NCBI GenBank assembly: GCA_038831005.1
Contig: JAWBKZ010000001.1
Location: 186,001-250,000, forward strand
Source: Ignisphaera sp.
GTDB lineage: Archaea; Thermoproteota; Thermoprotei_A; Sulfolobales; Ignisphaeraceae
Length of the DNA stretch: 64,000 nt
Reading direction: 5' to 3'
Under the pieces are notes generated by a model. That model was given only the letters and a program-made list of their open reading frames with translations, did no database searches and had not been told where the DNA came from. Positions 1-9,983 of the stretch are shown here, piece by piece. Position numbers and translations under genes: made by a program. Position 1 is the stretch's first letter; the number at the start of each line of letters is the position of its first letter.

Positions 1-904
1 GAGATGCAGCTTCTTTATGTCCACCAAAAACACCTTTAGATCCGCTATCTATATGGCTTACTAGCTTACCACATGTATCTAGAGCTCTCTTCTCTGTGGA
101 CCTAATGGTTATAACAAACTTATCTTCTTCTTCCCTAATGAGTATTACAGATCTCTTAGCTTTCTTCATGTACTCTGATGAAGCTATACCAAAGAGACCA
201 GCAAAAATTAGTGATTCTGGAAAAGTGAATGTAGCTATATCCCATCCACATAGACTCTTAGCCTTAATCTGTATCTTCTTTATTAGGAGACTTAAGAGCC
301 ACTTAGCCTTCCAGTAAACTTCATCGAATTGCTGTATCTTCCAGAATTCTTCACCCTTCACTATACTGTCTATTGAGTTATAGATGATGTTGTTATTTGT
401 AGGTTCAACAGCTAAAACAAGTTTAACCTTATCAGCTATACTCCTAACATATTCATCTTCTGTGGATCCACCTTCACAAACATTAGCAACGGTAACGAGC
501 ATCTGTTCATAGTTGTTCAAATTTCTTAGAACGGATTGGGCAAGTACTTGAGGTGTTGACTGAAGTGTTGACCAGTATATCTTGGTATTACCTATAGTCT
601 TCAGCTCATCTAACGCTTTTTCAGATGATTGGTGGTGATCTATAACTATAATCGATATTCTTCTCTTAACAGCTTCCAGCAATAGTGATAGGTCATCGAT
701 ATTCAATGCTAGATCAACTAGAACTATGATATCTATATCTTGCTGTGAGAGAATCTTCTTTAGATCTAGTGCTAGTCGCCATGGATGAGAGTGTCTCAGT
801 ATTACCTGTCCTGGATATAGATCCCTCAAGAATCTTCTAATGTACAGTCCAGCGGAAATAACGCCATCGCAATCTCCGTGGAAGAGAATAACACATTTTT
901 TCAT
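1..904 (-). CDS. DHH-family phosphoesterase (C-terminus beyond the window)
   Basis: The minus strand is open from an ATG at 904 to the left edge, about 301 codons with no stop. The N-terminus carries HGDCDG (residues 9-14) and IDHHQSS, with the DHH triad at residues 89-91; these are the metal-binding motifs I and III of the DHH superfamily of RecJ-like phosphoesterases. Such archaeal proteins are single-strand nucleases or nanoRNase/oligonucleotide phosphodiesterases. The C-terminal DHHA1-like substrate domain would lie mostly outside the window, so the subfamily (RecJ/GAN-like or nanoRNase) cannot be settled. It is divergent from taw1, with about 93 bases between the starts. Confidence 0.85.
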   Translation of the reverse strand, partial: MKKCVILFHGDCDGVISAGLYIRRFLRDLYPGQVILRHSHPWRLALDLKKILSQQDIDIIVLVDLALNIDDLSLLLEAVKRRISIIVIDHHQSSEKALDELKTIGNTKIYWSTLQSTPQVLAQSVLRNLNNYEQMLVTVANVCEGGSTEDEYVRSIADKVKLVLAVEPTNNNIIYNSIDSIVKGEEFWKIQQFDEVYWKAKWLLSLLIKKIQIKAKSLCGWDIATFTFPESLIFAGLFGIASSEYMKKAKRSVILIREEEDKFVITIRSTEKRALDTCGKLVSHIDSGSKGVFGGHKEAAS

Positions 905-997
905 ACTTCAGCACTCTCCTACACAACATTTATTATAGCTCTAAAATTTATGTTATTTGTAGAATTCGCAAAGTGAGAGGTAAAGGTCTGCATATTT

Positions 998-2050
998 ATG
1001 ACCTACAACGCTGTAGCTGTTCATCAGAGAGATGATCAGGTTTTAAATATTCTGCATAAACAGAAGTACCATATTGTGGGAAGTCATAGTGCTGTAAAGA
1101 AGTGTTACTGGATCCATAAGACGCTTACCGAAAAAATGTTCTGTTATAAGGCTAAATTCTATGGTATAGAATCCCATAGATGTATACAGTTTTCTCCAGC
1201 TGTATTGTGGTGTTGGAATTACTGTCTACATTGCTGGAGATATAGACCTGGTTCAGATCATGGATTCAGAACAATAGAGGCTGTTGATGATCCTAGATTC
1301 ATAGCAGAAATGGTCGTGAAAGAACATAAGAGAACTGTGAGCGGCTATAAGAAGTATCCTAACGTGGATAGGAAGATGTACGAAGAGTCTCTGAATCCGA
1401 AGCATGTAGCTATAAGCTTAACTGGTGAAGCAACGCTTTACCCAAGGCTTGGCGAGCTTATAGAGGAATTCCATAGAATGAATCTAACAACATTTCTAGT
1501 CACAAGAGGGATAAGGCCAGAGATACTTGCCAACTTGGGTACAGAACCTACACAACTCTACGTATCTCTAGAGGCATTTGATGAAGATAATTATAGATAC
1601 TTCAATAACCCTGTCTATCCAAATCTATGGAAGAGAACCCTAGAGACTTTAGAGGTTTTACCGAGCTTCTCATCTCCAACAGTTGTTAGGTTGACATTGA
1701 TTAGAAGTTTCAATATGAATCTTAGAGCAGTTAGTGAGTGGGTGAAGTTGCTGAAGATAGCTGAACCAACCTTTATAGAGATTAAAGCGTATATGCATAT
1801 AGGGACATCAATATTGAGGTTGAGTAGAGATGATATGCCTAGCCATAAAGAGGTTAGAGAGATAGCTATAGAGATAGCTAATAGATTAGGGTACAATATT
1901 GTTTCTGAAAGTGTTCCCAGTAGAGTGGTTCTTCTCTCAAGACTCGATAAACCTGTTATAAGATACGGTAATCCTCCTGTAAGCTGGTATGATAAAGATC
2001 TACTGGATGAGTATTCAGGTGAATATGGGGTTTTAGACGACTTTATTTAA
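998..2050 (+). CDS. taw1: tRNA 4-demethylwyosine synthase (TYW1 family, radical SAM)
   Basis: A 350-residue radical-SAM protein. It joins pyruvate carbons to N1-methylguanosine-37 of tRNA-Phe to make 4-demethylwyosine, the first tricyclic step of wyosine synthesis in archaea. The radical-SAM cluster motif CxxxCxxC is at C72, C76 and C79. Three further cysteines at C36, C49 and C62, each 13 residues apart, match the second iron-sulfur site known for archaeal TYW1. The N-terminal block around HIVGSHSAVKKCYW and FYGIESHRC is typical of the family and the length is normal. A GTGAGAGGT ribosome binding site lies at 974-982, ahead of the ATG. Confidence 0.93.
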   Translation: MTYNAVAVHQRDDQVLNILHKQKYHIVGSHSAVKKCYWIHKTLTEKMFCYKAKFYGIESHRCIQFSPAVLWCWNYCLHCWRYRPGSDHGFRTIEAVDDPRFIAEMVVKEHKRTVSGYKKYPNVDRKMYEESLNPKHVAISLTGEATLYPRLGELIEEFHRMNLTTFLVTRGIRPEILANLGTEPTQLYVSLEAFDEDNYRYFNNPVYPNLWKRTLETLEVLPSFSSPTVVRLTLIRSFNMNLRAVSEWVKLLKIAEPTFIEIKAYMHIGTSILRLSRDDMPSHKEVREIAIEIANRLGYNIVSESVPSRVVLLSRLDKPVIRYGNPPVSWYDKDLLDEYSGEYGVLDDFI

Positions 2051-2134
2051 CGATACAGCTATATATTGTGAAGCTGTATAGCTGTGATAGTACCTTAAAA
2101 GAATAATCTATAGAGATTTGCTGGGGCTGAAGTC

Positions 2135-3133
2135 ATGGATGTATCTATAGGTAGGAGAGGCGCTATATTGTTTCCACATAGTGTTTGTGTTGATGGTCAT
2201 GAGGATGGCTGCTTATTTCGATTTATAACACATATACATGCTGATCATATTGTGGATCTCGATAAAAGCGCTATATACTGTAAACACGTTATTGCTACAC
2301 CAATAACCCTCGATATACTGAAGGTCATGGGTTACACTATTCCTACGAACAAGGCTATAGCATTAAACTATGGACAGAGCATGAACATAGATCAGAATGG
2401 TTGGCTCAAGTTATCGGTAGCTAAAGCAGATCACATACCTGGATCAGCTCAAGTAGTTCTAGACACTAAAGATGTTTGCATTGGTTATACAGGTGACTTT
2501 AGAGCACCAGGTATAAGAACAGAGATACTTAAGGATCTCGATACACTTGTTGTTGATGCTACTTATGGAGATCCATCATATGTTAGAGAAAACGAGGACG
2601 CCATTATGAATGAGTTCGTTAAGCTACTAAAAAAGCTTTTGACAGAAGGTCCTGTAGCTATATATGCCTATCATGGTAAGATAAATGATGTTATGCTGAA
2701 GCTTCGTCAATGGGGCATAGACGCTCCATACATTCTGTCATCTAGTCAGTGGAACATATACTGTGTACTCAATAGGCATGGTTATGGAACATCAGATGTT
2801 TTTCATCAAGGATCGAGAGAAGCTGAAGAAATTATAAGGAGTGGATGGTATATAGAGTTTGCTTTAACATCTAGATACAGTTTCCTTAGGAGGAGAAAAG
2901 GTATCTCACATGTGCTTGTAACAGGCAGGTACGGTAAAACTGTTGTCAGATTGGGTGGATCATGGGTAGTGGGTTTAAGTGGTCATGCTGATTTTAATGA
3001 GCTTGTGTACTATGTTGATGAAGCTAGACCCAGACTCCTTATTGTTGATGGGTATAGGAGCCAGTATGCTCATATATTTAGTTCTTATGTTAAAAGCTCT
3101 TTAGGTATAGAGGCTGTAGTTAAACCTTTTTAG
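2135..3133 (+). CDS. metallo-beta-lactamase fold nuclease-like protein (COG1236 type)
   Basis: A 332-residue protein with the HxHxDH zinc motif (H33, H35, D37, H38). A later KADHIPGSA supplies another His, GYTGDFRAPG the bridging Asp, and LSGHADFNEL the C-terminal metal His. This order matches RNase-J/CPSF-type MBL proteins, which cut RNA or DNA with two zinc ions. The length is close to the short archaeal members of the CPSF/exonuclease-like group that lack a KH domain. It stops one base before the leader of rpl12. The assignment to an RNA-processing role comes from the family; the substrate is not known. Confidence 0.8.
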   Translation: MDVSIGRRGAILFPHSVCVDGHEDGCLFRFITHIHADHIVDLDKSAIYCKHVIATPITLDILKVMGYTIPTNKAIALNYGQSMNIDQNGWLKLSVAKADHIPGSAQVVLDTKDVCIGYTGDFRAPGIRTEILKDLDTLVVDATYGDPSYVRENEDAIMNEFVKLLKKLLTEGPVAIYAYHGKINDVMLKLRQWGIDAPYILSSSQWNIYCVLNRHGYGTSDVFHQGSREAEEIIRSGWYIEFALTSRYSFLRRRKGISHVLVTGRYGKTVVRLGGSWVVGLSGHADFNELVYYVDEARPRLLIVDGYRSQYAHIFSSYVKSSLGIEAVVKPF

Positions 3134-3177
3134 ATGGAAACACTTAATAACCCTTGCAAATGGATAGAGTTATCTAG

Positions 3178-3186
3178 ATTTATAAG
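3178..3186 (+). promoter_or_regulatory. TATA box for rpl12
   Basis: The string TTTATAAG in the 90-base gap between the MBL gene and rpl12 is a good archaeal TATA element. Transcription would start near 3208, giving a short leader that contains the AAGGTG ribosome binding site at 3210-3215. Its position supports the rpl12 start at 3224 over an in-frame ATG at 3134. Confidence 0.55.
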
Positions 3187-3223
3187 AGGGCAAGCCGTAG
3201 ATCTACCTCAAGGTGTAAAACGT

Positions 3224-3553
3224 ATGGAGTATGTATATGCAACACTATTATTACATTCCGCTAGAAAAGAGATTTCAGAAGATAGTCTAAGAAGAGTACT
3301 TGAAGCAGCAGGTATAGCTGTAGATGATATAAGGTTGAAATCTTTTGTTGCAGCTGTGAAGGAGATAAACATAGATGATGTGCTGAAAACATCTTTGGCT
3401 ATGCCTGTGACGCCAGTAGCAACAACATCTGCTACTACTGCTCCAGTAGCTCAAGCTGCACAACCTTCTGCTGAAAAGAAGGAAGAAGAGGAAAAGAAGG
3501 AGGCTGTATCAGAAGAACAGCTAGCTGAAGGATTGGCAGCGCTTTTCGGTTAA
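3224..3553 (+). CDS. rpl12: ribosomal protein P1 (L12p, stalk protein)
   Basis: A 109-residue stalk protein. The N-terminal helical dimerisation domain begins [12 protein letters not shown], followed by an Ala/Pro/Thr-rich hinge, a Glu/Lys-rich charged stretch and the conserved C-terminal tail ending in GLAALFG that contacts elongation factors. It binds P0/L10 at the GTPase centre of the 50S subunit. The open frame extends back to an ATG at 3134, but that 30-residue extension has no family counterpart, overlies the TATA box, and lacks a ribosome binding site; AAGGTG sits nine bases before 3224. The usual L1 and P0 genes are not upstream here. Confidence 0.93.
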   Translation: MEYVYATLLLHSARKEISEDSLRRVLEAAGIAVDDIRLKSFVAAVKEINIDDVLKTSLAMPVTPVATTSATTAPVAQAAQPSAEKKEEEEKKEAVSEEQLAEGLAALFG

Positions 3554-3590
3554 GTATATAGAGTCGAAATCCGGATTAGTATAAAGTGGT

Positions 3591-3598
3591 TTTTATTA
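3591..3598 (+). promoter_or_regulatory. putative TATA box for alaS
   Basis: TTTTATTA lies 26-33 bases before the alaS ATG at 3624. The T-run may also serve as the terminator of rpl12. A transcript starting near 3617 would have almost no leader, although GTAAAGGT at 3613-3620 could act as a ribosome binding site if transcription starts further upstream. Confidence 0.35.
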
Positions 3599-3623
3599 AT
3601 TGCTATAGCTCTGTAAAGGTATA

Positions 3624-6362
3624 ATGATGAGTATAGCTGATACATCAGTTTTTAGAGTAAGGCTCTTCAGTAGTAGAGGACATCTTAGACAGGAGTGCAA
3701 TTACTGTAAATCTTATTTCTGGAGTACTATGGTAAGAGATGACTGTGGAGATTTTCCTTGTACAGACTATACATTCCTAAATATCTCAAGCAAGAAGAGG
3801 TCGAGCTATAAAGAGGTTAGGAACTTATTCCTAGAGTTCTTCAAAAAACGTGGTCATGAGGTTATTGAGCCTAAACCTGTTGTAGCTAGATGGAGAGAGG
3901 ATCTATATCTAACTATAGCAAGCATAGTTGTGTTTCAGCCGCATGTAACATCAGGTCTTGTACCTCCACCAGCCAATCCATTAGTTATTGCACAACCCTG
4001 TATAAGGTTAGAGGATATAGATTCTATAGGTCATACCTTTGGTAGACATCTAACGAATTTCATAATGGGCGGTCATCATGCATTCAATTATAAGGATAAG
4101 TTTGTTTATTGGACAGATGAAACGGTTGAGTATGCTTATGAATTCTTTGTTGAAGAACTCGGTATACCAGAAGATGAGGTAACGTTTAAGGAATCGTGGT
4201 GGGAAGGAGGAGGTAATGCAGGACCATGTTTCGAGGTATCAGTAGGAGGTCTAGAGCTTGCTACACTAGTCTTTATGATGTATAAAGCAACTGGTAATGA
4301 TTATGAAGAGCTCCCTCTAAAGATTGTTGATACTGGATACGGTATAGAGAGGATAGCTTGGTTTCTACAGAAAACACCAACAGCTTTTCATGCAGTCTAT
4401 GGAGAACTTCTATCAGAGTTCCATAAGGTTCTGTCTCTACCTGAACCAAAGAGAGATATACTCATGGCGACTCTTCTGAATCTCTCGAAAGCAAAGAGTG
4501 TATCTAGAGATACTCTATATACAATTGTTGCCCAAAGACTTGGAATATCTGCAAAAGATGTTGAGGAACAGTTAGTAAAAGTATTTGATCTCTATGCTAT
4601 TCTTGATCATACCAAAACTATAGCCCTTATGCTGTCAGATGGTATTGTTCCTTCAAATAGTGGTGAGGGTTATCTAGCGAGATTAGTGATTAGAAAAACT
4701 CTGAGGAAATTGAATAAATTGAATAAAGAGATTAAACTAGCTGAACTTATAGCTAGACAGCTAAGCTATTGGAGCGATATGTATCCAAATATGGCTAGAG
4801 CGAGAGACAGAGTTTTAGAGATGGTTGAACTAGAAGAAGAAAGATATAGAGGAGTACTATCTAGAGTATCAGCAATAGTATCAAAATTTTCATCAAGACC
4901 TCCAGGTATTGATGAATTGGTTGAGATATATGATTCGCATGGAATACCTCCAGAGATCCTTGTCGAAGAAATTGAGAAAAGATATGGAAAAGAGGTTGAG
5001 GTTCCAGAAAACTTCTATTCGATAGTTGCATCTAGACATAGTAGACCAAAGATCTTGAAGGAAGTTGAAGAAGTTAGACTCCCAAAGGATGTTGTTGAAT
5101 GGGCTTCAAGATATTCTTCAACAGAACATCTATTCCATATTGATCAGTATGTCAGAAGATTTAAGGCTAGAGTTCTAGGTGTTTATGAAAAATATGTTGT
5201 TTTAGATAGATCTGCTTTCTATCCTGAGGGAGGAGGACAGCTTGGTGATAGAGGTTATCTCTATATAGATGGAAAGGCGCTTAAGGTTCTAGATACTAAG
5301 AAGGTAAATGATGTTGTTGTTCACGTTGTTGATTCAACTGAGGGTTTGAGTGATGGTGTAGAAGTTGAAGGAGAGATAGATTGGGTTGCGAGATACAGGA
5401 GAATGAGGCACCATACAGCTACCCATATACTGTTAGGAGCCATAAGGAGGGTCTTAGGAGATCATGTATGGCAAGCAGGTGCTGAAAAAACAGAACTAAA
5501 GGCTAGATTAGATGTAACTCACTACAAAATGCTTACAGATGAAGAAATAACTAAGATCGAGGAGCTGGCTAACAATATTGTTGATAATGCTATAGATGTA
5601 AGGATACAGTTCTTACCCAGAAATGATGCCGAAAAACTCTACGGTTTTACTCTATACCAGGGAGGAGTACCTATGACACCAACAATAAGAGTTGTAGAGA
5701 TACCTGGATGGGATGCTCAGGCATGCTTTGGTACACATGTCAAGAATACGAGTGAGGTAGGAGCAATAAAGATTGTAAATGTTGAAAAGATAGCCGACGG
5801 TATTGTAAGATTTGAGTATACTGTAGCAACAGCTGTACCTCTCTATGCTCATGATCTTGAGAACAAGCTTCAGAATATAGCTAAAGCTTTAAATGTATCG
5901 TCAGCAGAAGTAGATAAAAGGATTCCAAGTTTTGTGAAAGAGTTAAATGATATAAAGAGTATGCTCAAAACATATAGATCTCTATACATAAATGAAACAC
6001 TTAACGCAATAAAGAACAGACTAGAGTCTCTCGATAAAGTAAAGCTCTACATACATCGGGTAGATGTAGAGGATAAAGAGCTACTAAAAGAGATAGCATT
6101 AAAAGCAATAGAACAGGAACCAGAGCTCCTCTTTATAGGACTTATACCTCAGAACAACAAAACATACATAGAGATATCTCTAGGAAAAGAAGCGGTACAA
6201 AAAGTAGATGCAAAACAACTAATAGAACAAATATCAAAAGAAATACCAATAAAAGCAGGAGGAAAAAGAGACCACATAACAGGCATAATAGATCTAGAAA
6301 CAAATAGAGCAGAAGAAATGCTGAGAAACAGAATAAAACAATATCTAGAGAAACAAAGCTAA
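3624..6362 (+). CDS. alaS: alanyl-tRNA synthetase, archaeal type
   Basis: A 912-residue class II synthetase of normal archaeal length; it charges tRNA-Ala and edits mischarged Ser/Gly. The N-terminal zinc ribbon typical of archaeal AlaRS has C25, C28, C41 and C46. The aminoacylation core follows, with the block around FQPHVTSGLVPPP. The editing domain has HTATH (H597 and H601) and the matching zinc ligands C701 and H705. The C-terminal part is the oligomerisation/C-Ala region with coiled coil. The gene begins ATGATG with GTAAAGGT just upstream, and its stop lies about 45 bases before tRNA-Arg. Confidence 0.97.
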   Translation: MMSIADTSVFRVRLFSSRGHLRQECNYCKSYFWSTMVRDDCGDFPCTDYTFLNISSKKRSSYKEVRNLFLEFFKKRGHEVIEPKPVVARWREDLYLTIASIVVFQPHVTSGLVPPPANPLVIAQPCIRLEDIDSIGHTFGRHLTNFIMGGHHAFNYKDKFVYWTDETVEYAYEFFVEELGIPEDEVTFKESWWEGGGNAGPCFEVSVGGLELATLVFMMYKATGNDYEELPLKIVDTGYGIERIAWFLQKTPTAFHAVYGELLSEFHKVLSLPEPKRDILMATLLNLSKAKSVSRDTLYTIVAQRLGISAKDVEEQLVKVFDLYAILDHTKTIALMLSDGIVPSNSGEGYLARLVIRKTLRKLNKLNKEIKLAELIARQLSYWSDMYPNMARARDRVLEMVELEEERYRGVLSRVSAIVSKFSSRPPGIDELVEIYDSHGIPPEILVEEIEKRYGKEVEVPENFYSIVASRHSRPKILKEVEEVRLPKDVVEWASRYSSTEHLFHIDQYVRRFKARVLGVYEKYVVLDRSAFYPEGGGQLGDRGYLYIDGKALKVLDTKKVNDVVVHVVDSTEGLSDGVEVEGEIDWVARYRRMRHHTATHILLGAIRRVLGDHVWQAGAEKTELKARLDVTHYKMLTDEEITKIEELANNIVDNAIDVRIQFLPRNDAEKLYGFTLYQGGVPMTPTIRVVEIPGWDAQACFGTHVKNTSEVGAIKIVNVEKIADGIVRFEYTVATAVPLYAHDLENKLQNIAKALNVSSAEVDKRIPSFVKELNDIKSMLKTYRSLYINETLNAIKNRLESLDKVKLYIHRVDVEDKELLKEIALKAIEQEPELLFIGLIPQNNKTYIEISLGKEAVQKVDAKQLIEQISKEIPIKAGGKRDHITGIIDLETNRAEEMLRNRIKQYLEKQS

Positions 6363-6405
6363 AAAACCCCAACCACACAAATAAAACACACAGCCGCCAC
6401 ACAAT

Positions 6406-6483
<78 letters not shown>

Positions 6484-6588
6484 CACAGTATAATGCCTTT
6501 AACTTCTCTCACAATCGTATCCTGAAAACATATTGAATGTGGTTGATATCGGCTACACAAAAATGTATGTATATTATTTTCTTTAGAT

Positions 6589-7011
6589 ATGGAGCTTAAC
6601 GTGAATTTTGTGTACAATTTATGTGATCTATATAAAAATCTTAAAATTGAGGTTCTCGAAGATGTGGTAGTAGGTGGGTGTGAAAACTGCTACGTGGCTC
6701 GGGATTTCAATATCTATCTTAATTAACGACCTCACGAAAACATTTACATTGATGTAAGAAGTTTCGATACATATGGTCCAGATGCTCTTGCATATATAGC
6801 TAACATTTATATAGTTAGAGATTGTGTTAAAGGGATCTACATACTTTCACCACTCTACCGTGAAATACGTAAACCCCTTCACATAGTTATCCATCCTGGA
6901 GTTGATGATACCACCATTAAAAGCTTAAGAATAGAATTTGAGCCACCTATCAATAGAGTTCTAGATTTGCTAAGAGAACATGTTTGTAGAAAAATAGTAT
7001 TGTGTTATTAG
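6589..7011 (+). pseudogene. hypothetical gene broken by one in-frame TAA
   Basis: A single frame runs from ATG 6589 to TAG 7009-7011, interrupted only by TAA at 6724-6726. The first part encodes 45 residues (MELNVNFVYNLC...), the second 94 residues (...YIDVRSFDTYGPDALAYI... to IVLCY). The second part has no start codon near its beginning and normal codon use, so the two halves look like one 140-codon gene with a single nonsense mutation. I do not recognise the family. The conserved-looking part has alternating beta strands and short helices. It could be a recent pseudogene or a sequencing error; programmed readthrough is less likely. Confidence 0.5.
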
Positions 7012-7037
7012 TAGGTTTGTGGTTGAGATCTATATCG

Positions 7038-9179
7038 TTATCTAGTTAGTGGTATTTTATATAGTTCTTCTAATGTTTGGTAGTCGTATATCTTTATGCT
7101 ATTTAGTGATACTGTGTAGAGCTCGTTGCCTATGTATATAGCTCTTCTAGAGCCTTGATGCATTAGTATTGTTGTTAGATATATTGAGTTGTTTTTAATC
7201 TGTATTACGGCTATGCCTTCTTGTTGCCAGAATATCATTACCGGCATGTATACTCTACCAAACTCTATATCTAGTGTAACAGCTCTGTGATTGTGCAAGA
7301 CTTCGCTATAACTATCTCTGATGTAGATCTTGGATACCTCCTTCATATTCGTAGAGTTACTGACATCGAATAGAGATATCTTAAGGCTGGAACCTTCTAT
7401 GCCTATTCCTAGCAACGTATTGTTTGGTAATGGATGTAGGTATTCACTGAATCCAGGTATCTTTAGGAAGCCTAGCACCTTTGGGTTAGTTGGGTCACTG
7501 ATATCTATAGCGAAGAGGGGGTCTATGTTTCTAAATGTTACAAGGAATAGTATGTTTTTAACAACTCTAGCTGAATATATTCTTTCACTTTTTGCGAGTC
7601 CTTCAAGTTTTCCTAAAAGTTTGTATGTATTTGCATCATATATATAGACATTGTTTTCTGATTCTGAGCTAGACTCGTACGTTAAACCTATGTAGTATGA
7701 GGGTTCTCTCTGTTTTTCTTCAACTCTAGGTCTCGTAATCGTTATCGTTTTCTGTGTACATATTGAGTTGCTACACTCATCTACCTGTATTTTAACTTCT
7801 GTTGTATTATCTGTGTATTGGTAATATATCTTATCGACATATAGTTTAGGCTTTAAATTAGAGACTGTAGTTGCTAGAATCGTTATGTTGTTTACCTCCT
7901 CTATAGCGAATTGATCCAGCAATCTCCCAGGAACCTTGAAGTAGTTCGCTAACCTAATAGAGAATTCCTGCACATTGAATACATATACTCTAGTTAATTC
8001 GACATCTATGGTTGATAACTCCTTATTTATCTCATCTACGAGCTTTCTAATCTCTTGTTCATCAAGAGCACTAATGCTTTCGATAAGTGTTTGGTATGCT
8101 CTATCTATTTCCTTAGAGACCATGTATTCGGATATCTTTTTCGTTATTTCTTCGGGAAGCAAGATCAAGGCTTTCTCCAACACTTTTTCAATTACTAAGC
8201 GGTGCGGGATTTCGTCTGATACTATGTATAGTTTTCCAGGGATCATGTATATCCTACTTCCTCTACTCACTAAGAAGGATTCAACATTATATGTTGAGTT
8301 CACTAGATCTACTACAGCTATGTTTACGTAGCTTGTTGGTGCTTGATCTATTATGTGGATATTCTCTGGGTTCAAGGGTTCACTATTTACGAAAGGCAGA
8401 ATTAGTGTGGATTTACTGATGAAATTAGGGTCTAGAGCTTGAGTTAGCACTAGGTATACGTAGTTATCTATTCTCCGTGCATCTAAGAAGTCTCCCGTAA
8501 TCTCTAAGCTTAGTTTTATCCTTGGGTTTACAGCATCAGTAAGATCTATAACGAATACACTTGTGTTTACTGTTCCTGGAGATACTAAAGCTCTGAGATT
8601 GCTTCCTACACCTACTTCTAATGGTATAAATGGCATAATCGTGTAGTGCTGTACTACAGTAGCTAGGGTATCACCATAAAGGAATAGTCCTGCTACTTCT
8701 CCTGTGAAGTTAAGTATACTTAGAACTTTCCTACCTATGGCATCAACTACATAGATACTAGAACCACTTGCAACAGCTATGAGCTTACCATTCGTTTTAA
8801 CAATATCAGGTTCATCAACACCAACAACCTGTACATTTGTTTCAGATACCCTTGTTTCAGATACCTCTGACTTTGGTATCATAAGTTTTGCTAATGCTGT
8901 ATCACGTCTTCTGAATAGCATTTGATATAGCGATTGATCAATATTGTATAAGCTTTTTGCTTGAAGTAGATGCTCTAAGATATCCTTGAATCTGTTATCT
9001 ATGTGTTCATGTTTTTCTGTAATTACTGGCGTTTTTGTTAGAGTTACAATAGTAGCGGTATGTGTTTGTGTATATGTTTTTTCTCTATATATATACAGTA
9101 GATATGGTGTTAGAGCTAGCGATATACCTAATATTAAGGCTATTGTTGCTAATACTGTAGATCTATTTTCTACACTCAA
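7038..9179 (-). CDS. secreted beta-propeller protein (COG4880 type)
   Basis: A 713-residue membrane-anchored extracellular protein. Residues about 8-31 form a signal/anchor helix. After a short linker the family signature VVGVDEPDIVKTNG opens a long beta-propeller domain with repeated strand motifs such as YVVDA, VFVIDL and LFAIDI.DPTNPKVLG. The C-terminal-propeller family with this signature (Beta_propel) is common in hyperthermophilic archaea and is secreted; its role is unproven, with binding of sugar or peptide often supposed. A helical insertion at about residues 320-395 is rich in Glu and Lys. It stands alone on the minus strand. Confidence 0.8.
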   Translation of the reverse strand: MSVENRSTVLATIALILGISLALTPYLLYIYREKTYTQTHTATIVTLTKTPVITEKHEHIDNRFKDILEHLLQAKSLYNIDQSLYQMLFRRRDTALAKLMIPKSEVSETRVSETNVQVVGVDEPDIVKTNGKLIAVASGSSIYVVDAIGRKVLSILNFTGEVAGLFLYGDTLATVVQHYTIMPFIPLEVGVGSNLRALVSPGTVNTSVFVIDLTDAVNPRIKLSLEITGDFLDARRIDNYVYLVLTQALDPNFISKSTLILPFVNSEPLNPENIHIIDQAPTSYVNIAVVDLVNSTYNVESFLVSRGSRIYMIPGKLYIVSDEIPHRLVIEKVLEKALILLPEEITKKISEYMVSKEIDRAYQTLIESISALDEQEIRKLVDEINKELSTIDVELTRVYVFNVQEFSIRLANYFKVPGRLLDQFAIEEVNNITILATTVSNLKPKLYVDKIYYQYTDNTTEVKIQVDECSNSICTQKTITITRPRVEEKQREPSYYIGLTYESSSESENNVYIYDANTYKLLGKLEGLAKSERIYSARVVKNILFLVTFRNIDPLFAIDISDPTNPKVLGFLKIPGFSEYLHPLPNNTLLGIGIEGSSLKISLFDVSNSTNMKEVSKIYIRDSYSEVLHNHRAVTLDIEFGRVYMPVMIFWQQEGIAVIQIKNNSIYLTTILMHQGSRRAIYIGNELYTVSLNSIKIYDYQTLEELYKIPLTR

Positions 9180-9234
9180 AATTCACACCCGATCTTTATC
9201 TTACTCTTGTAGTGGTTTTCAATTTAGACCTTGA

Positions 9235-9983
9235 ACTATGTTTGTTCAGATACTTGTACATGTTGTTCAGTAGATGGATATACCTATGTAGCTCTAGATA
9301 ATGTGTCCTTAGTGTTCGAGTATTTGATCAAAGAAGTTAAGCTTATGCTAAGATTATATATCTACATCTTTGATGAGGTATGAGCTATAACGTTAGAGAG
9401 ATAGCCCAAACTGAGGCTTCCGCTAAAAACAATTTACTATTAACTCAAAGGAATTAGAAGAACCTAGCTCTCTATATAGTATAGGGTTTTTGGAAGATTG
9501 TAGAAAAGAGTTGTTTATATTCATTCACTTTGAACATCATGTTGATCTGTTTCCTATTATCTATATCAATAATCTCTATCCATAGTCTGAGGATTGCTTT
9601 TCTTTTACATAGTTCTCCCCATAAACAGTTTCTAGATATTAGTAGGCATATCACGTATCTAGCTTTATCTAGAATCATCTGTTGTTAGTCTAGCTATCTT
9701 AATCTCTCCGCAATTAACCAAACTCTTCTTCATAAATATAAGAATCATGAACACCATTATCATGGCTTCTACATAAAGATGTCATTTTAATAATCAAAAC
9801 AATAGGTCTAGAATTTTGAGGAAAGTGTTGAGAAAGACTCGATACCCAGATTTTCGGAAGGTAAGACAAAGCATCTTTAAGAATAGATATGGTATGGTTC
9901 TCTATATAGTGAAGAGCTGTCACCTCCATTATTTAAATAAAACAGGCTTTGAAGAACATACCTATATCTATCGCTATAAATAT
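9235..9983. other. intergenic stretch with no supported gene
   Basis: About 750 bases between the beta-propeller gene and the ThuA-like gene. Two minus-strand frames, 9472-9678 (68 codons) and 9714-9929 (71 codons), are open but show no motif, no convincing ribosome binding site and no known family. A TGATGA at 9371 and a CTGA at 9411 are spaced like C and D boxes but lack D'/C' boxes and a terminal stem. I see nothing that can be called. Confidence 0.5.

Noticed and set aside
3134-3223. N-terminal extension of ribosomal protein P1
   Set aside because: Family members begin at MEYVYA; the upstream stretch contains the TATA box and lacks a ribosome binding site.
6142-6402. 86-codon Leu/Phe-rich minus-strand frame
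   Set aside because: Antisense of the A-rich 3' end of alaS; the apparent membrane protein is an artefact of base composition.
9371-9414. Possible C/D box small RNA (TGATGA to CTGA)
   Set aside because: No D' or C' box between them and no closing stem; the spacing alone is not enough.
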